From: Streptomyces sp. NBC_00306
GTDB lineage: Bacteria > Actinomycetota > Actinomycetes > Streptomycetales > Streptomycetaceae
Assembly (NCBI RefSeq): GCF_036169555.1
Contig: NZ_CP108032.1
Span: forward strand, 620,001 to 684,000
DNA length: 64,000 nt
Direction of reading: 5' to 3'
Position 1 is the stretch's first letter, and each line of letters opens with the position of its first letter. A program made the translations under genes and the position numbers. The notes beneath the pieces are model-generated. The model saw only the letters and a program-made list of their open reading frames with translations. It had not been told where the DNA came from and made no database searches. Below, in pieces: positions 31,860 to 40,156 of the stretch.

Positions 31860-33583
31860 GAGAGAACTGCCGAACGGTAGGAGATGCGGTCACGGACGAG
31901 TTCGGCGTGGGCGGCGCAGCCTGCCACCCGGCCGTCCTCGATGAGGACGACCCGGTCGGTCACGGACAGCAGCGCCGGACTCGTGGTCACCAGGACGGTG
32001 GTGCGGTCGCGGCGGATGTCCCTCAGGCCGGCCGCGATCCTGGCCTCGGTGACCGCGTCGACCGCCGTGGCCGGGTCGTGCACCACCAGGACGGGTGTGT
32101 CGGCGGCCAGAGCGCGGGCGAGCGCGACGCGCTGGCGCTGTCCGCCGGACAGCGAGCGCCCGCGTTCGGTCACGATCGTGTCGCCGCCCTGGGGCAGCGT
32201 CCCGGCCACCTCGTCCGCGCCCGACGCGGCGAGCGCCGGACCGATGTCGTGCTCGGGCGGCGCCGCGGCCCGGACGTTGCCGGTGAGCGTGCCTTCGAAG
32301 AGGTCCGCGTCGTGTTCCGCGACGAGGATCGCGGTGCGGACGTCCGCGGGGTCGAGGGTGGTCAGCGGTACGCCGTCCAGTTCGACCGAGCCGCTGTCGG
32401 GGTCGGAGCGCCGGGCCAGGCAGAGCAGCAGCGCGGTCGCGTCGGCGGAGTCGGTGGCGACCACGCCGACGAGGTCGCCGGGTGCGATGTCGAGATCGAG
32501 GTCCCGGAGTGTGCCGTACGAGACGCCGCGCAGGCGGACCGCGCCGCGGACGGGCTGCGGCAGCCGGCCGGCGCCGGGGAGTACCGCACCGTCCGCGCCG
32601 AGCACTCCGGCGATGCGCGTGGCGGAGGCACGGCCCTGCGCGAGCTCGGAGTTGATCCAGGAGAATTCCGAGAGCGGTCCGAGCAGGAACAGCGCGAGGC
32701 CGACCGCCGAGACCAGTTCGCCGAGGCTGATGTCCCCCTGTGTCGCGAGGCGTCCGCCGACGAGGGCCACGAGGGCGATGAACACGCCGGTGAGCGCGAG
32801 CACGATGCCGTTCTGCCATGCCCGCGCCCGTGCGGCCCGGAGAGTGGCGGACAGGGACTCACTGCTGGTCTGCCGGTAGCGCGCGACGGCGGCGGATTCG
32901 GCGCCGATGCCCTTGAGCACCCGCAGCCCGGCCACCAGGTCCGCGGCGATACCGGACGCCTGTGCCGCTCGTTCCTGTTCGGCCTCGCTCCGGCGCTCCA
33001 GCGGTTTGCTCAGCAGGTGGCCGAGCCACAGAAGAAGGGGTGTGCCGAGGAGCACCACGAGTCCGAGCAGGACCGAGATGCGTACCAGGACCACCGCGCT
33101 GACGAGGAGTCCGGTCATCGCCGCGACGGCGACGATCACGGCCATGTTGACGGCGCCGACCCGCTTGGCGTCCTCGGTCGCGATGTTCGTGAGCTCTCCG
33201 GGAAGCCGTCCGCTGTCCGCGCCGCCCTCCGGCGCCAGGATCCGGCCGACGAGCCGGGTCCTGAGGCGGTGGGCCGCGGTCTCCGCCGCCCGTTCACCGG
33301 CACGGGCGCCGAACCGGAAGCTGAACGACAGTCCCACGTAGACGACGGCCAGCGCCGCGATGCCCAGCAGCAGCCCGCCGGTGTCGCTCTTGGCGACACC
33401 CTGGTCGATCACGACACCGATGAGCACGGGGACCAGGGCCTCGCCCGCCTGGTGCCCGGCGCCGAGCAGCGAGCCGATGGCCACGTCGCGACGCTGTCCT
33501 GTGACAGAGCTCCGCAGAACATCCCGCCCCGACAGGTCTGTTGCGCCCACCGCACTCCTCCGGACCTGCTTGGCAGTGCCCAT
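31856..33583 (-). CDS. heterodimeric ABC exporter half A (degenerate Walker motifs, canonical signature)
   Basis: A 575-residue protein with six membrane spans and a C-terminal ATPase domain. Where Walker A should read GxxGxGKS it has GVVATDSADAT near residue 370, with no lysine. Walker B reads VLVVHDPATAVD, losing the aspartate and catalytic glutamate, and the switch histidine position reads VTTSPALL. The signature LSGGQRQR is perfect. This half therefore donates the signature to half B's Walker site while its own site is dead. It is first in the operon (half A, half B, receptor). ATG at 33583 lies 18 bases from an iron box. Confidence 0.87.
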   Translation of the reverse strand: MGTAKQVRRSAVGATDLSGRDVLRSSVTGQRRDVAIGSLLGAGHQAGEALVPVLIGVVIDQGVAKSDTGGLLLGIAALAVVYVGLSFSFRFGARAGERAAETAAHRLRTRLVGRILAPEGGADSGRLPGELTNIATEDAKRVGAVNMAVIVAVAAMTGLLVSAVVLVRISVLLGLVVLLGTPLLLWLGHLLSKPLERRSEAEQERAAQASGIAADLVAGLRVLKGIGAESAAVARYRQTSSESLSATLRAARARAWQNGIVLALTGVFIALVALVGGRLATQGDISLGELVSAVGLALFLLGPLSEFSWINSELAQGRASATRIAGVLGADGAVLPGAGRLPQPVRGAVRLRGVSYGTLRDLDLDIAPGDLVGVVATDSADATALLLCLARRSDPDSGSVELDGVPLTTLDPADVRTAILVAEHDADLFEGTLTGNVRAAAPPEHDIGPALAASGADEVAGTLPQGGDTIVTERGRSLSGGQRQRVALARALAADTPVLVVHDPATAVDAVTEARIAAGLRDIRRDRTTVLVTTSPALLSVTDRVVLIEDGRVAGCAAHAELVRDRISYRSAVLS

Positions 33584-33600
33584 GGACCGAGCACGAGAAC

Positions 33601-33619
33601 TTAGGTAAGGCTAGACTAA
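33601..33619. promoter_or_regulatory. iron box upstream of exporter/receptor operon
   Basis: TTAGGTAAGGCTAGACTAA matches the DmdR/IdeR consensus at most positions and lies 18 bases before the exporter half A start. Confidence 0.85.
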
Positions 33620-33699
33620 CCACGACCTGATGGGCCACCCCTCGTCGACGATCGAGGCAGTTGCGTGATCCGGCGGCGGGACGGCGTGGGCGACGGCAC

Positions 33700-34323
33700 T
33701 CAGAGCGGGCCCGAGTGCGCCGATTCCGGGGGCACTTGAGCCGCTCGCGCCGCACCGTCGGGATCGTCGATCCGCACCAGCCGGTAGTGCTGCTCGTATG
33801 TGGACCTCTTGCGCCGGTCCGCCTTCTTCGGCCTCGCCCGACGGGCGGCCGCCACGAGCGCGCCGACCTCGGGACGCTCCCTGCGCAGCCGGTAGAACGC
33901 GCGCCCGGACATCCCGACGAGTGCGGCCGCCGGGCCGTGCAGGGCGCCGCCGCGCATGGCCGTCAACAGGACCCGCAGCGCCGTCGGGTTGAGGGTCGTC
34001 GCACCCGGGGCCGGTCCGCGCGCCCTGGCCATCGTGACCGCGGCAGCCATCGCGGCCGCGAACGTGGGGTCGTGCTCCTGCCAGGCCGCCAGCAACCGCT
34101 CGGAGACGCCGGCCGCCACCGCGCACCCCGGCGGCCCCAGCCCGAGAGCGGCAGCCCGTACGGCGTCGGCCATCCGCGCGGCGGTCTCCTCGCGCAGAGT
34201 CGGTTTCGCACCCAACGCGTGGAGCAGGGCCCTGTCGACGTCCTCTTGTGCGTCGAGGCCTGCCACCACACCATCGGCCCACGACTCCAGCCGATTCGCG
34301 GGGTCGACTCGTCGCTCATCCAC
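33700..34323 (-). CDS. iron-box-controlled protein with two helix-turn-helix-like segments
   Basis: A 207-residue basic protein I do not recognise by name. Two helix-turn-helix-like segments are visible: AVAAGVSERLLAAWQ near residue 68 and AAALVGMSGRAFYRLRRERP near residue 132. A Lys/Arg-rich stretch (ARRARPKKADRRKRS) follows the second. It has no effector domain, signal or membrane span. It resembles small DNA-binding adaptor proteins more than a TetR or LysR regulator. Start: GTG at 34323 with AGAAGG eight bases upstream; a GTG nine bases earlier lies too close to that site. The iron box at 34337-34355 abuts the ribosome site, so expression should rise in iron starvation. It may fine-tune the locus (inference). 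Confidence 0.65.
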   Translation of the reverse strand: MDERRVDPANRLESWADGVVAGLDAQEDVDRALLHALGAKPTLREETAARMADAVRAAALGLGPPGCAVAAGVSERLLAAWQEHDPTFAAAMAAAVTMARARGPAPGATTLNPTALRVLLTAMRGGALHGPAAALVGMSGRAFYRLRRERPEVGALVAAARRARPKKADRRKRSTYEQHYRLVRIDDPDGAARAAQVPPESAHSGPL

Positions 34324-34336
34324 TCGCAACACCTTC

Positions 34337-34355
34337 TTAGGTTAGCCTCACCTAA
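34337..34355. promoter_or_regulatory. iron box between HTH protein and amidohydrolase
   Basis: TTAGGTTAGCCTCACCTAA differs from the textbook DmdR/IdeR consensus at one base. It is the best box in the window. It lies 13 bases from the HTH-protein start and 49 bases from the amidohydrolase start and can serve both. Confidence 0.92.
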
Positions 34356-34404
34356 GCACATTCCGGAGTGGGATGACGACCCGTTCACAGGAAAGGATCA
34401 GCTT

Positions 34405-35982
34405 GTGCTCTGCACCAGGTTGACCAACGCACGTGTCATCACGATGGACCCGGCGCGCCCCGCCGCCCGTGAGATCGGCATCTGGCGGGGACGCATCGTG
34501 GGCCTGGACGAGGAGGTGGCCGCACTCCCCGCCCGGCAGGTGGTGGACCTGGACGGGGCGACCGTGCTGCCGGGCTTCATCGACAGCCATGTGCACCTCG
34601 CCTGGACGGGACTGAAGGCGCGGACACCGGACATCGCCCCCAGCACCTGCGTCGACGACATCCTGGCCATCGTCGCGCAGGCCGTCGCCGACGCACCGCC
34701 CGGCAGCTGGGTCGACCTGGGCGGCTACGACCAGCGCACCCTCGACCGCCCCCTGGGCGCCGCGGAACTGGACACCGTGAGCCACGGGCGCAAGGTGTAC
34801 CTCGGACACATCTCCGGACATGCGTGCCTGGTCAACACCGCGATCCTGGACCTGCTTCCGCAGAGCGTCCGGCACACGAACGGCTTTCTCGCCGAGGAGG
34901 CCATGGGTGCGGCCCTGCGGCTGCGGCCACCGCATTCCCTGACCGAACTCGTCGACGCGATCGAGACCGCCGGGTGGACGTGCCGGAGCGAGGGTGTGAC
35001 GGCGTGTGCCGAAGCCGGCATCGGCAGCGAGCTGTTCGCCCACAGCCCCGTCGAAGCCGCCGCCTACCAACTCGCCCACGAGGCGGGGCGATTGCCGATC
35101 CGGCTCCAGCTCATGGTGGCCGCGGACGCCCTGAAGCCCGTCGACGCCGCGCGGGAGGACATGACGTCGCGCGCCTTCGGCCTCGGTCTGCGCACCGGCT
35201 TCGGGGACGGGCACCTGTCGCTCGGCGCCCTCAAGGTCTTCACCGACGGCGGCATGATGGCGCGGACCGCCGCACTCACCGAGCCCTACCTCGGCACACA
35301 GTCGGCGGGTCAGCTCCAGATGCCCGCCGAGCAGCTCGAGGACACCATCGCCCAGGGCCACCTCGCGGGCTGGCAGCTCGCCGTGCACGCCATCGGGGAC
35401 CGCGCGGTCGATGTCGCGCTGGGCGCCCTGGAGAAGGCGCAGCGCCTGCACCACCGCCCGGAGGCCCGGCACCGCGTCGAACACGCCGGTCTTGTCCGCC
35501 CGGACCAGCTGGCCCGGTTCGCCGCCGTGGGGGCCACCGCCGTCGTCCAGCCCAGCTTCCTGCGGTACTTCGGCGACGACTACGCGGCGATCATGGGCAG
35601 TGAGCGGGCACCGTGGCTCTACCGGGGCCGCGGCTTCCTCGACAACGGCGTCCGCCTGGTCGGGAGTTCGGACCGTCCTGTCGCCGACGGCGCGCCACTG
35701 CGGGCCATCCAGTTCATGGTGGAGCGGGCCTCCGAGTCGGGCCGGCCGATCGGCGCGGACGAGGGCATCGGTGTCGAGGAGGCGCTGCGCGCCTACACCT
35801 CGGACGGCGCGTATGCGTGCCACTGGGAGGACAGCGCGGGCAGCATCACCGCCGGCAAGCGCGCCGACTTCGTCGTCCTGGAGGACGATCCGCGACGGGT
35901 GCCCATCTCGAAGATCGGCGACATCGCGGTGATCGGTACCTGGCTGGAGGGGAACCGGTCGTCCAAGGGGCCAACGGCCTGA
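34405..35982 (+). CDS. iron-box-controlled amidohydrolase (YtcJ-like, amidohydrolase superfamily)
   Basis: A 525-residue protein with a beta-sandwich N-terminus (LTNARVITMDPARP), metal-ligand motif PGFIDSHVHLAW near residue 58, later histidines AVHAIGDRAVD near 330 and HRVEHAGL near 355, and the C-terminal ITAGKRADFVVLEDDP seal. This is the YtcJ branch of metal-dependent amidohydrolases; members cleave amide or formamide C-N bonds, but few substrates are known. Start: GTG at 34405 with GGAAAGGA seven bases upstream. Its promoter carries the strongest iron box in the window, so it belongs to the iron-starvation response. It could deformylate, trim or hydrolyse the siderophore, or help release it from a synthetase that has no thioesterase (all inference). 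Confidence 0.85.
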   Translation: MLCTRLTNARVITMDPARPAAREIGIWRGRIVGLDEEVAALPARQVVDLDGATVLPGFIDSHVHLAWTGLKARTPDIAPSTCVDDILAIVAQAVADAPPGSWVDLGGYDQRTLDRPLGAAELDTVSHGRKVYLGHISGHACLVNTAILDLLPQSVRHTNGFLAEEAMGAALRLRPPHSLTELVDAIETAGWTCRSEGVTACAEAGIGSELFAHSPVEAAAYQLAHEAGRLPIRLQLMVAADALKPVDAAREDMTSRAFGLGLRTGFGDGHLSLGALKVFTDGGMMARTAALTEPYLGTQSAGQLQMPAEQLEDTIAQGHLAGWQLAVHAIGDRAVDVALGALEKAQRLHHRPEARHRVEHAGLVRPDQLARFAAVGATAVVQPSFLRYFGDDYAAIMGSERAPWLYRGRGFLDNGVRLVGSSDRPVADGAPLRAIQFMVERASESGRPIGADEGIGVEEALRAYTSDGAYACHWEDSAGSITAGKRADFVVLEDDPRRVPISKIGDIAVIGTWLEGNRSSKGPTA

Positions 35983-36172
35983 CGTCACCGGCGTCCCCAC
36001 CCTCCCCGGGGGCGCCGCACTTGCGGGGCGGCGGGCAGGGCGCCGCACCGGGCTCACCTCACTCACCGAGCGTCCGGGGATTCGTGACAGTGGGTAGCCG
36101 TTCGACGTGCGTCCGGTCCTGGGCACTGTTTGGCTGTTGGGGGGACCGCATCTCCGTCACGAAGGAGTGACC

Positions 36173-36367
36173 ATGAGCCCGGAAAACCCGTCACACGGCT
36201 CCACCGAGGACATGAAGCAGCAGGCGCTGAAGATGGAACAGGCCGCGGAACAGTCCACCGACCCCCATGTGCGCCGGCGCCTGCGCGAGAAGGCCAGTGA
36301 GCTGCGCCGCCGGACCAGCCGGCAGCAGGGCGAGGCACCGCCCGAGGGATTCAACCCCACGCGCTGA
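36173..36367 (+). CDS. small helical protein, DUF6381-like
   Basis: A 64-residue, highly charged, helical protein (MKQQALKMEQAAEQ then RRRLREKASELRRR). It resembles the small actinobacterial family I recall as DUF6381, function unknown. ATG at 36173 with GAAGGAG six bases upstream. It has no signal or membrane span. It ends before a convergent hairpin shared with the kinase gene. Confidence 0.7.
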   Translation: MSPENPSHGSTEDMKQQALKMEQAAEQSTDPHVRRRLREKASELRRRTSRQQGEAPPEGFNPTR

Positions 36368-36457
36368 CCGTCGCGCTCAGAACGGGGTCCGCTCGGAACG
36401 GGGCGGTCAACAGGCCCGCTCAGGAACGACGACCGGCCAGAAACGGGCCGCTCAGAG

Positions 36458-36485
36458 CGGGGGCCGCGGGAAACCCCGGCCCCCG
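36458..36485. terminator. convergent hairpin terminator
   Basis: Stem CGGGGGCC/GGCCCCCG around a loop, between the small helical protein and the kinase gene. Confidence 0.55.
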
Positions 36486-36507
36486 TTCTGCGGCGTCCGG
36501 CCCGTCC

Positions 36508-38307
36508 TCAGCCGTCCGAGGTCCCGCTCGCCGCGTTCCGCCACACCGTCAGGTCCAGGGTGAGGTACTTGCTCGGTGAGTCCTCGGCCGAGAAACCCTG
36601 CACCGTCAGCAGACCCAAGTGACCCGTCCCGGTCGTGATGCAGATCTGACGGCCCTTCGACAGCCTGTTCACATAGACGTTCTTGGTGAACCGGGTGTCC
36701 TTGCGGCACGTTTCGAGGGACCCCTGCTGGCCCGGGTCGAGCAGGACCAGATTGCCCTCGTTGCTCTCCGCGTCGAGGTAACCGCCTGTGTCGTAGGAGA
36801 GTTCGTACCCGCCGTCCTCGCCCTCCTGCGGCCGGACGTCGTCGTCACTGAGCGTCAGATGGAAGCCGGCCGTGAGATTGATACCCGGGTACTCCACGGG
36901 CTTCGGCGGCGCCGGCGCCGGGTCCGGCTTCGGGGCGGACTCCTCCTTGCCGCCGGTGCCGCTCTCCCCCGTGTCCGAGGACGAACCGCCCTGGGATGTA
37001 CCGCTCCCCTGCGAGTTGTCGTCGTCCTTCATCGCCAGGTACGCCGTCCCGCCCCCGATACCGAAGACCAGCAGGACGGCCAGGGCGATGAGCGCCGCGC
37101 GTTTGCCGCCACCGCCGGTGGGGCGCCGGGCATGGGGATCGACGTAAGGGGCCGGGTACGGGCGCGGGTTCGGGTTCGGGTTCGCCGGGACCTGGGTCTG
37201 GGCGTAGGCGTGGGCATGGCCGGGGTTGGTGGGCTGGTGGTGCTGCGGGGGCGGGTACTGCGGGGAGGGCCCGTGCGCGGCGGGAGGGCCGTAGCCCGGG
37301 GGCGGGGTGCCTGGCGTCACCGGGGTGGTGGGCGAGTACGCCGCCGAAGGGGTGGTGGCGGGCGGCGGCGGTGTCTGGGCCGGGGCCGGTGCCGCCGCGC
37401 GTCCGGTGATGTCGGCGCTGACGGCCGCGGGCAGCCAGTCCTCGGGCCGCCGCAGTACCGTCTCCGCGTTCGCCGACTGGCAGAGTCCGATGATGTCGGC
37501 GATCGACGGCCTGGCCGCGGGGTCCTTCGCCAGGCAGCGGGTGACGAGTTCCCTCAGCCGGTCCGGCACCCCGCTGAGATCCGGCTCCTCGTGGACGATC
37601 CGGTACAGCACGCCGTGCGAGGTGCCCTCGCCGAAGGCCGGGGTACCGGCCGCGGCATACGCCGCGACCTGCCCGAGCGCGAAGATGTCGGTCGCCGCCG
37701 TGACCCGCTGCCCCGCGGCCTGTTCGGGGGCCATGAACGACGGTGTGCCGATGGTGACGCCGCTGCCGGTGAGCGATGTCGCGTCGGCGGCGTAGGCGAT
37801 ACCGAAGTCGATGACGCGCGGTCCGTCGGCCGCGAGCAGCACGTTCGACGGCTTGAGGTCACGGTGCACGATGCCGGCGCCGTGGATGACGTGCAGGGCC
37901 TCGGCGATGCCGGCGACGAGCAGCAGCACCGCCTCGACCGGAAGCGCACCGTGCCGGGCGACCGCGTCGGCGAGCGAGGGACCCGGGACGTACGCCGTGG
38001 CCAGCCAGGGCTGCTGCCCGTCGGTGTCCGCGTCGATCACGGGGGCGGTGAACAGGCCCTGCACGCGCTGCGCTGACTTCACCTCCTGCGCGAAACGGCG
38101 GCGGAACTCCGGGTCCTCGCCGAACTCCGGGCGGATCACCTTGATGGCCACCGGCCGTCCGCCGGGCGTGTACGAGAGGTAGACCTTGCCCATGCCTCCG
38201 GCACCGAGCTTCGCGGTCAGCCGGTATCCGGCGATGGTCGCCGGGTCGTCTCCCGCGAGCGGCTGAAAGACCTCGGCCTTCCCCCGGTCGTGCTGCTGAC
38301 CACTCAT
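36508..38307 (-). CDS. membrane serine/threonine protein kinase (PknB-like)
   Basis: A 599-residue kinase. The kinase domain is at residues 28-285: glycine loop LGAGGMGKVY, catalytic HRDLKPSNVLL near 147, IDFGIAY and the APE-type MAPEQAAG. A long Pro/Ala-rich juxtamembrane region (285-400) follows, including an Asn-Pro run encoded by a GGGTTC repeat near 37165. Then come one membrane span (about 402-424) and an extracytoplasmic domain with two cysteines that probably form a disulphide. There are no PASTA repeats, so the sensor ligand is unknown. Start: ATG at 38307 with a G-rich site 8 bases upstream. Confidence 0.92.
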   Translation of the reverse strand: MSGQQHDRGKAEVFQPLAGDDPATIAGYRLTAKLGAGGMGKVYLSYTPGGRPVAIKVIRPEFGEDPEFRRRFAQEVKSAQRVQGLFTAPVIDADTDGQQPWLATAYVPGPSLADAVARHGALPVEAVLLLVAGIAEALHVIHGAGIVHRDLKPSNVLLAADGPRVIDFGIAYAADATSLTGSGVTIGTPSFMAPEQAAGQRVTAATDIFALGQVAAYAAAGTPAFGEGTSHGVLYRIVHEEPDLSGVPDRLRELVTRCLAKDPAARPSIADIIGLCQSANAETVLRRPEDWLPAAVSADITGRAAAPAPAQTPPPPATTPSAAYSPTTPVTPGTPPPGYGPPAAHGPSPQYPPPQHHQPTNPGHAHAYAQTQVPANPNPNPRPYPAPYVDPHARRPTGGGGKRAALIALAVLLVFGIGGGTAYLAMKDDDNSQGSGTSQGGSSSDTGESGTGGKEESAPKPDPAPAPPKPVEYPGINLTAGFHLTLSDDDVRPQEGEDGGYELSYDTGGYLDAESNEGNLVLLDPGQQGSLETCRKDTRFTKNVYVNRLSKGRQICITTGTGHLGLLTVQGFSAEDSPSKYLTLDLTVWRNAASGTSDG

Positions 38308-38565
38308 CACGCAATTCCCCCTACACAAGACACCGATGTCGCACGGCACCCTACCCAAGGGAAAGCGGTGTCCCTCGCTTTAGGGCGCCCGTCGCAGGCG
38401 TGGCGCATGGCCGGCGGGATGCGCGGAGGCGCGTGACCGGCACGACGCGCGCTTGCCGTGATCAGGGCCGACGTACGTCCAGGGGCGTCTTTTCGGCCGA
38501 CCCGCCGCCCGCCCGGTCGCCTTCGGGCCGACCGTTGCCGAACCCTTCCCGATCGGGCCGCCTCC

Positions 38566-38748
38566 TCACGTACGCAGAAAGCGCAGGACCGCCAGTACCC
38601 GCCGGTTGTCGTCCTCCGAGGGCGGCAGGCCCAACTTCCGGAAAATGCTTGCCACATGCTTCTCCACGTTTCCGGCCGAGACCACGAGCGTCTGGGCGAT
38701 ACCGGCATTGGATCTGCCCTCGGCATCAGGGAGAGCACGGCCCTTCAC
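38566..38748 (-). pseudogene. LuxR-type response regulator, C-terminal remnant
   Basis: About 50 residues match the end of a NarL/FixJ response regulator: the recognition part of the HTH (EGRSNAGIAQTLVVSAGNVEKHVASIF, given here as EGRSNAGIAQ and VEKHVASIFRKLGLPP) and a C-terminal RRVLAVLRFL. The receiver domain and the start of the HTH are missing. It follows an ABC ATPase remnant by six bases, which suggests that a deletion joined two parts of a former operon. Confidence 0.7.
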
Positions 38749-38754
38749 GGTCCG

Positions 38755-39291
38755 TCAGGGAGCCCTCGCCACCGGCGACCTCATCAGGTTGCTGATCCAG
38801 CGCACGCCCTCGGGGTCGAGTCCGTTGACCGGCTCGTCGAGGAGCAGCACTCCGGGATCGCGCAGCAACACACCGGCGATGCCGAGCTGTTGCGCCATGC
38901 CGAGCGAGAACGCCCCCGCGCGCCTGCGGGCGACGCCGGCAATACCGACGGTCCCGAGCACCTCGCCGACCCGTGACGGGTCCATCCCGCCGCCCGCCGC
39001 GAGGGCGCCAGATGGTGTTGGGCGCTGTGACCGGGGTGGGAGGAGCGGGCTTCGAACAGCGCCCCGACCTCGGACGGCGGCCAGGAGAGCTCTCCATATT
39101 GGACGGCTGTTGATACGGACGTGCCCGGCGTCCGGTCCGTCCAGGCCGAGGATCAAGCGCGTGGTGGTGGACTTGCCCGAGCCGTCGGTCCCGAGGATTC
39201 CGGTGACGGTGCCCGGCCGCACATCGAAGCTCAGACCGTCGACGGCGACCGTGGTGCCGTACCGCCTGGTGAGAGAGCCCACCTCGATCAT
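38755..39291 (-). pseudogene. ABC transporter ATPase remnant with two compensating frameshifts
   Basis: The N-terminal 178 residues of a DrrA/BcrA-like ATPase: Walker A GTDGSGKST, signature SLGMAQQL, Walker B LLLDEPVNGLD. Between about 39098 and 39005 the reading frame is wrong: the shifted frame there reads the expected YGELSWPPSEVGALFEARSS and HPGHSAQHHLA. An extra base near 39098 and two extra near 39005 restore the frame, leaving about 30 scrambled residues. The C-terminal third is replaced by a stop, followed by a LuxR tail. ATG at 39291. Confidence 0.75.
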
Positions 39292-39562
39292 GCGGGCCCG
39301 GATCGGTCACCGGACCGTGACAGACCTCTGTCTTGAACTGGGGGTTTTCCCCGATCCCGGGGGAGGCGGCCCGTCGGCCCGTCCACCCGTGGCGGTGGCT
39401 CGGAGGGCCGGGCAGTCCTACCGTGGAAGGGACATCGTCACCGGCCGGCACGACGCGCGGGCGGACGCGCGGCGCGGCGTGATGCGCCGTGACGAAAGCG
39501 CCGCCCTCGTGTCTTCTCCAGTGCCCGGCACGCGGGGGCGATGGTGCAGGAAGGCGTTGCAG

Positions 39563-40156
39563 GTGACATCGATGGCCGATATCGGCTCCCAGCCCCTCGT
39601 GCCCGGCGTGCACGAGACGGCTCTGGACGATGCCACCCTGGTCGTACGCGCCCGTGACGGCGATGTGAGGGCCTTCGAGGTACTGGTGCTTCGCTATCAG
39701 GGCCCGATGTACCGCCTGGCGCTGCGCATGCTCGCCAGTCGTGGCGATGCCGAGGACGTGGTGCAGGAGGTCTTCCTGACCGCCTGGCGCCGCCTGGGCC
39801 GGCTACGGGAGAGTGCCGCGTTCGTGGGCTGGCTCTACCGGATGACGACCAACCGGTGTCTGAATGTCATCCGGGCACGCAGGCCCATGGCCGTGACGGA
39901 TCTGGACGCTCGCGCATCGGGCGACGCAGCCGGATCCCCGGAACGGTCGGCACAGGTCGGTGAACAGCTGGTCGCGCTCTCCGACGGCCTCCAGCAACTG
40001 ACTGCCGAACAGCGCGCCTGCTGGCTGCTGCGGGAGGTGCACGGGCGTTCCTACGACGAGATCGCGAGAGCGACGGGCACGACCCGGACTGCGGTGCGCG
40101 GACGCATCGCACGCGCCCGCGCCCACCTGGCGGAGGTGATGGCTCCATGGAAATGA
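39563..40156 (+). CDS. RNA polymerase sigma-70 factor (ECF-like)
   Basis: A 197-residue sigma factor. Region 2 is clear (ARDGDVRAFEVLVLRYQGPMYRLALRML, cited here as FEVLVLRYQGPMYRLALRML; then DAEDVVQEVFLTAWRRL). Region 4 has GRSYDEIARATGTTRTAVRGRIARAR. Start: GTG at 39563 with GGAAGG eight bases upstream; an ATG nine bases later is an alternative. Its stop overlaps the start of the next gene by ten bases, so the pair is translationally coupled. The next protein has a zinc anti-sigma-like motif, which makes a sigma/anti-sigma arrangement likely. The operon continues with three further genes, at least two of them Asp23/Gls24 envelope-stress genes. Confidence 0.9.
   Translation: MTSMADIGSQPLVPGVHETALDDATLVVRARDGDVRAFEVLVLRYQGPMYRLALRMLASRGDAEDVVQEVFLTAWRRLGRLRESAAFVGWLYRMTTNRCLNVIRARRPMAVTDLDARASGDAAGSPERSAQVGEQLVALSDGLQQLTAEQRACWLLREVHGRSYDEIARATGTTRTAVRGRIARARAHLAEVMAPWK

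Noticed and set aside
33661..34404. Upstream extension of the amidohydrolase frame to 33661
   Set aside because: It would run antisense through the HTH gene and across the iron box; the GTG at 34405 with a good ribosome site gives a normal-length enzyme.
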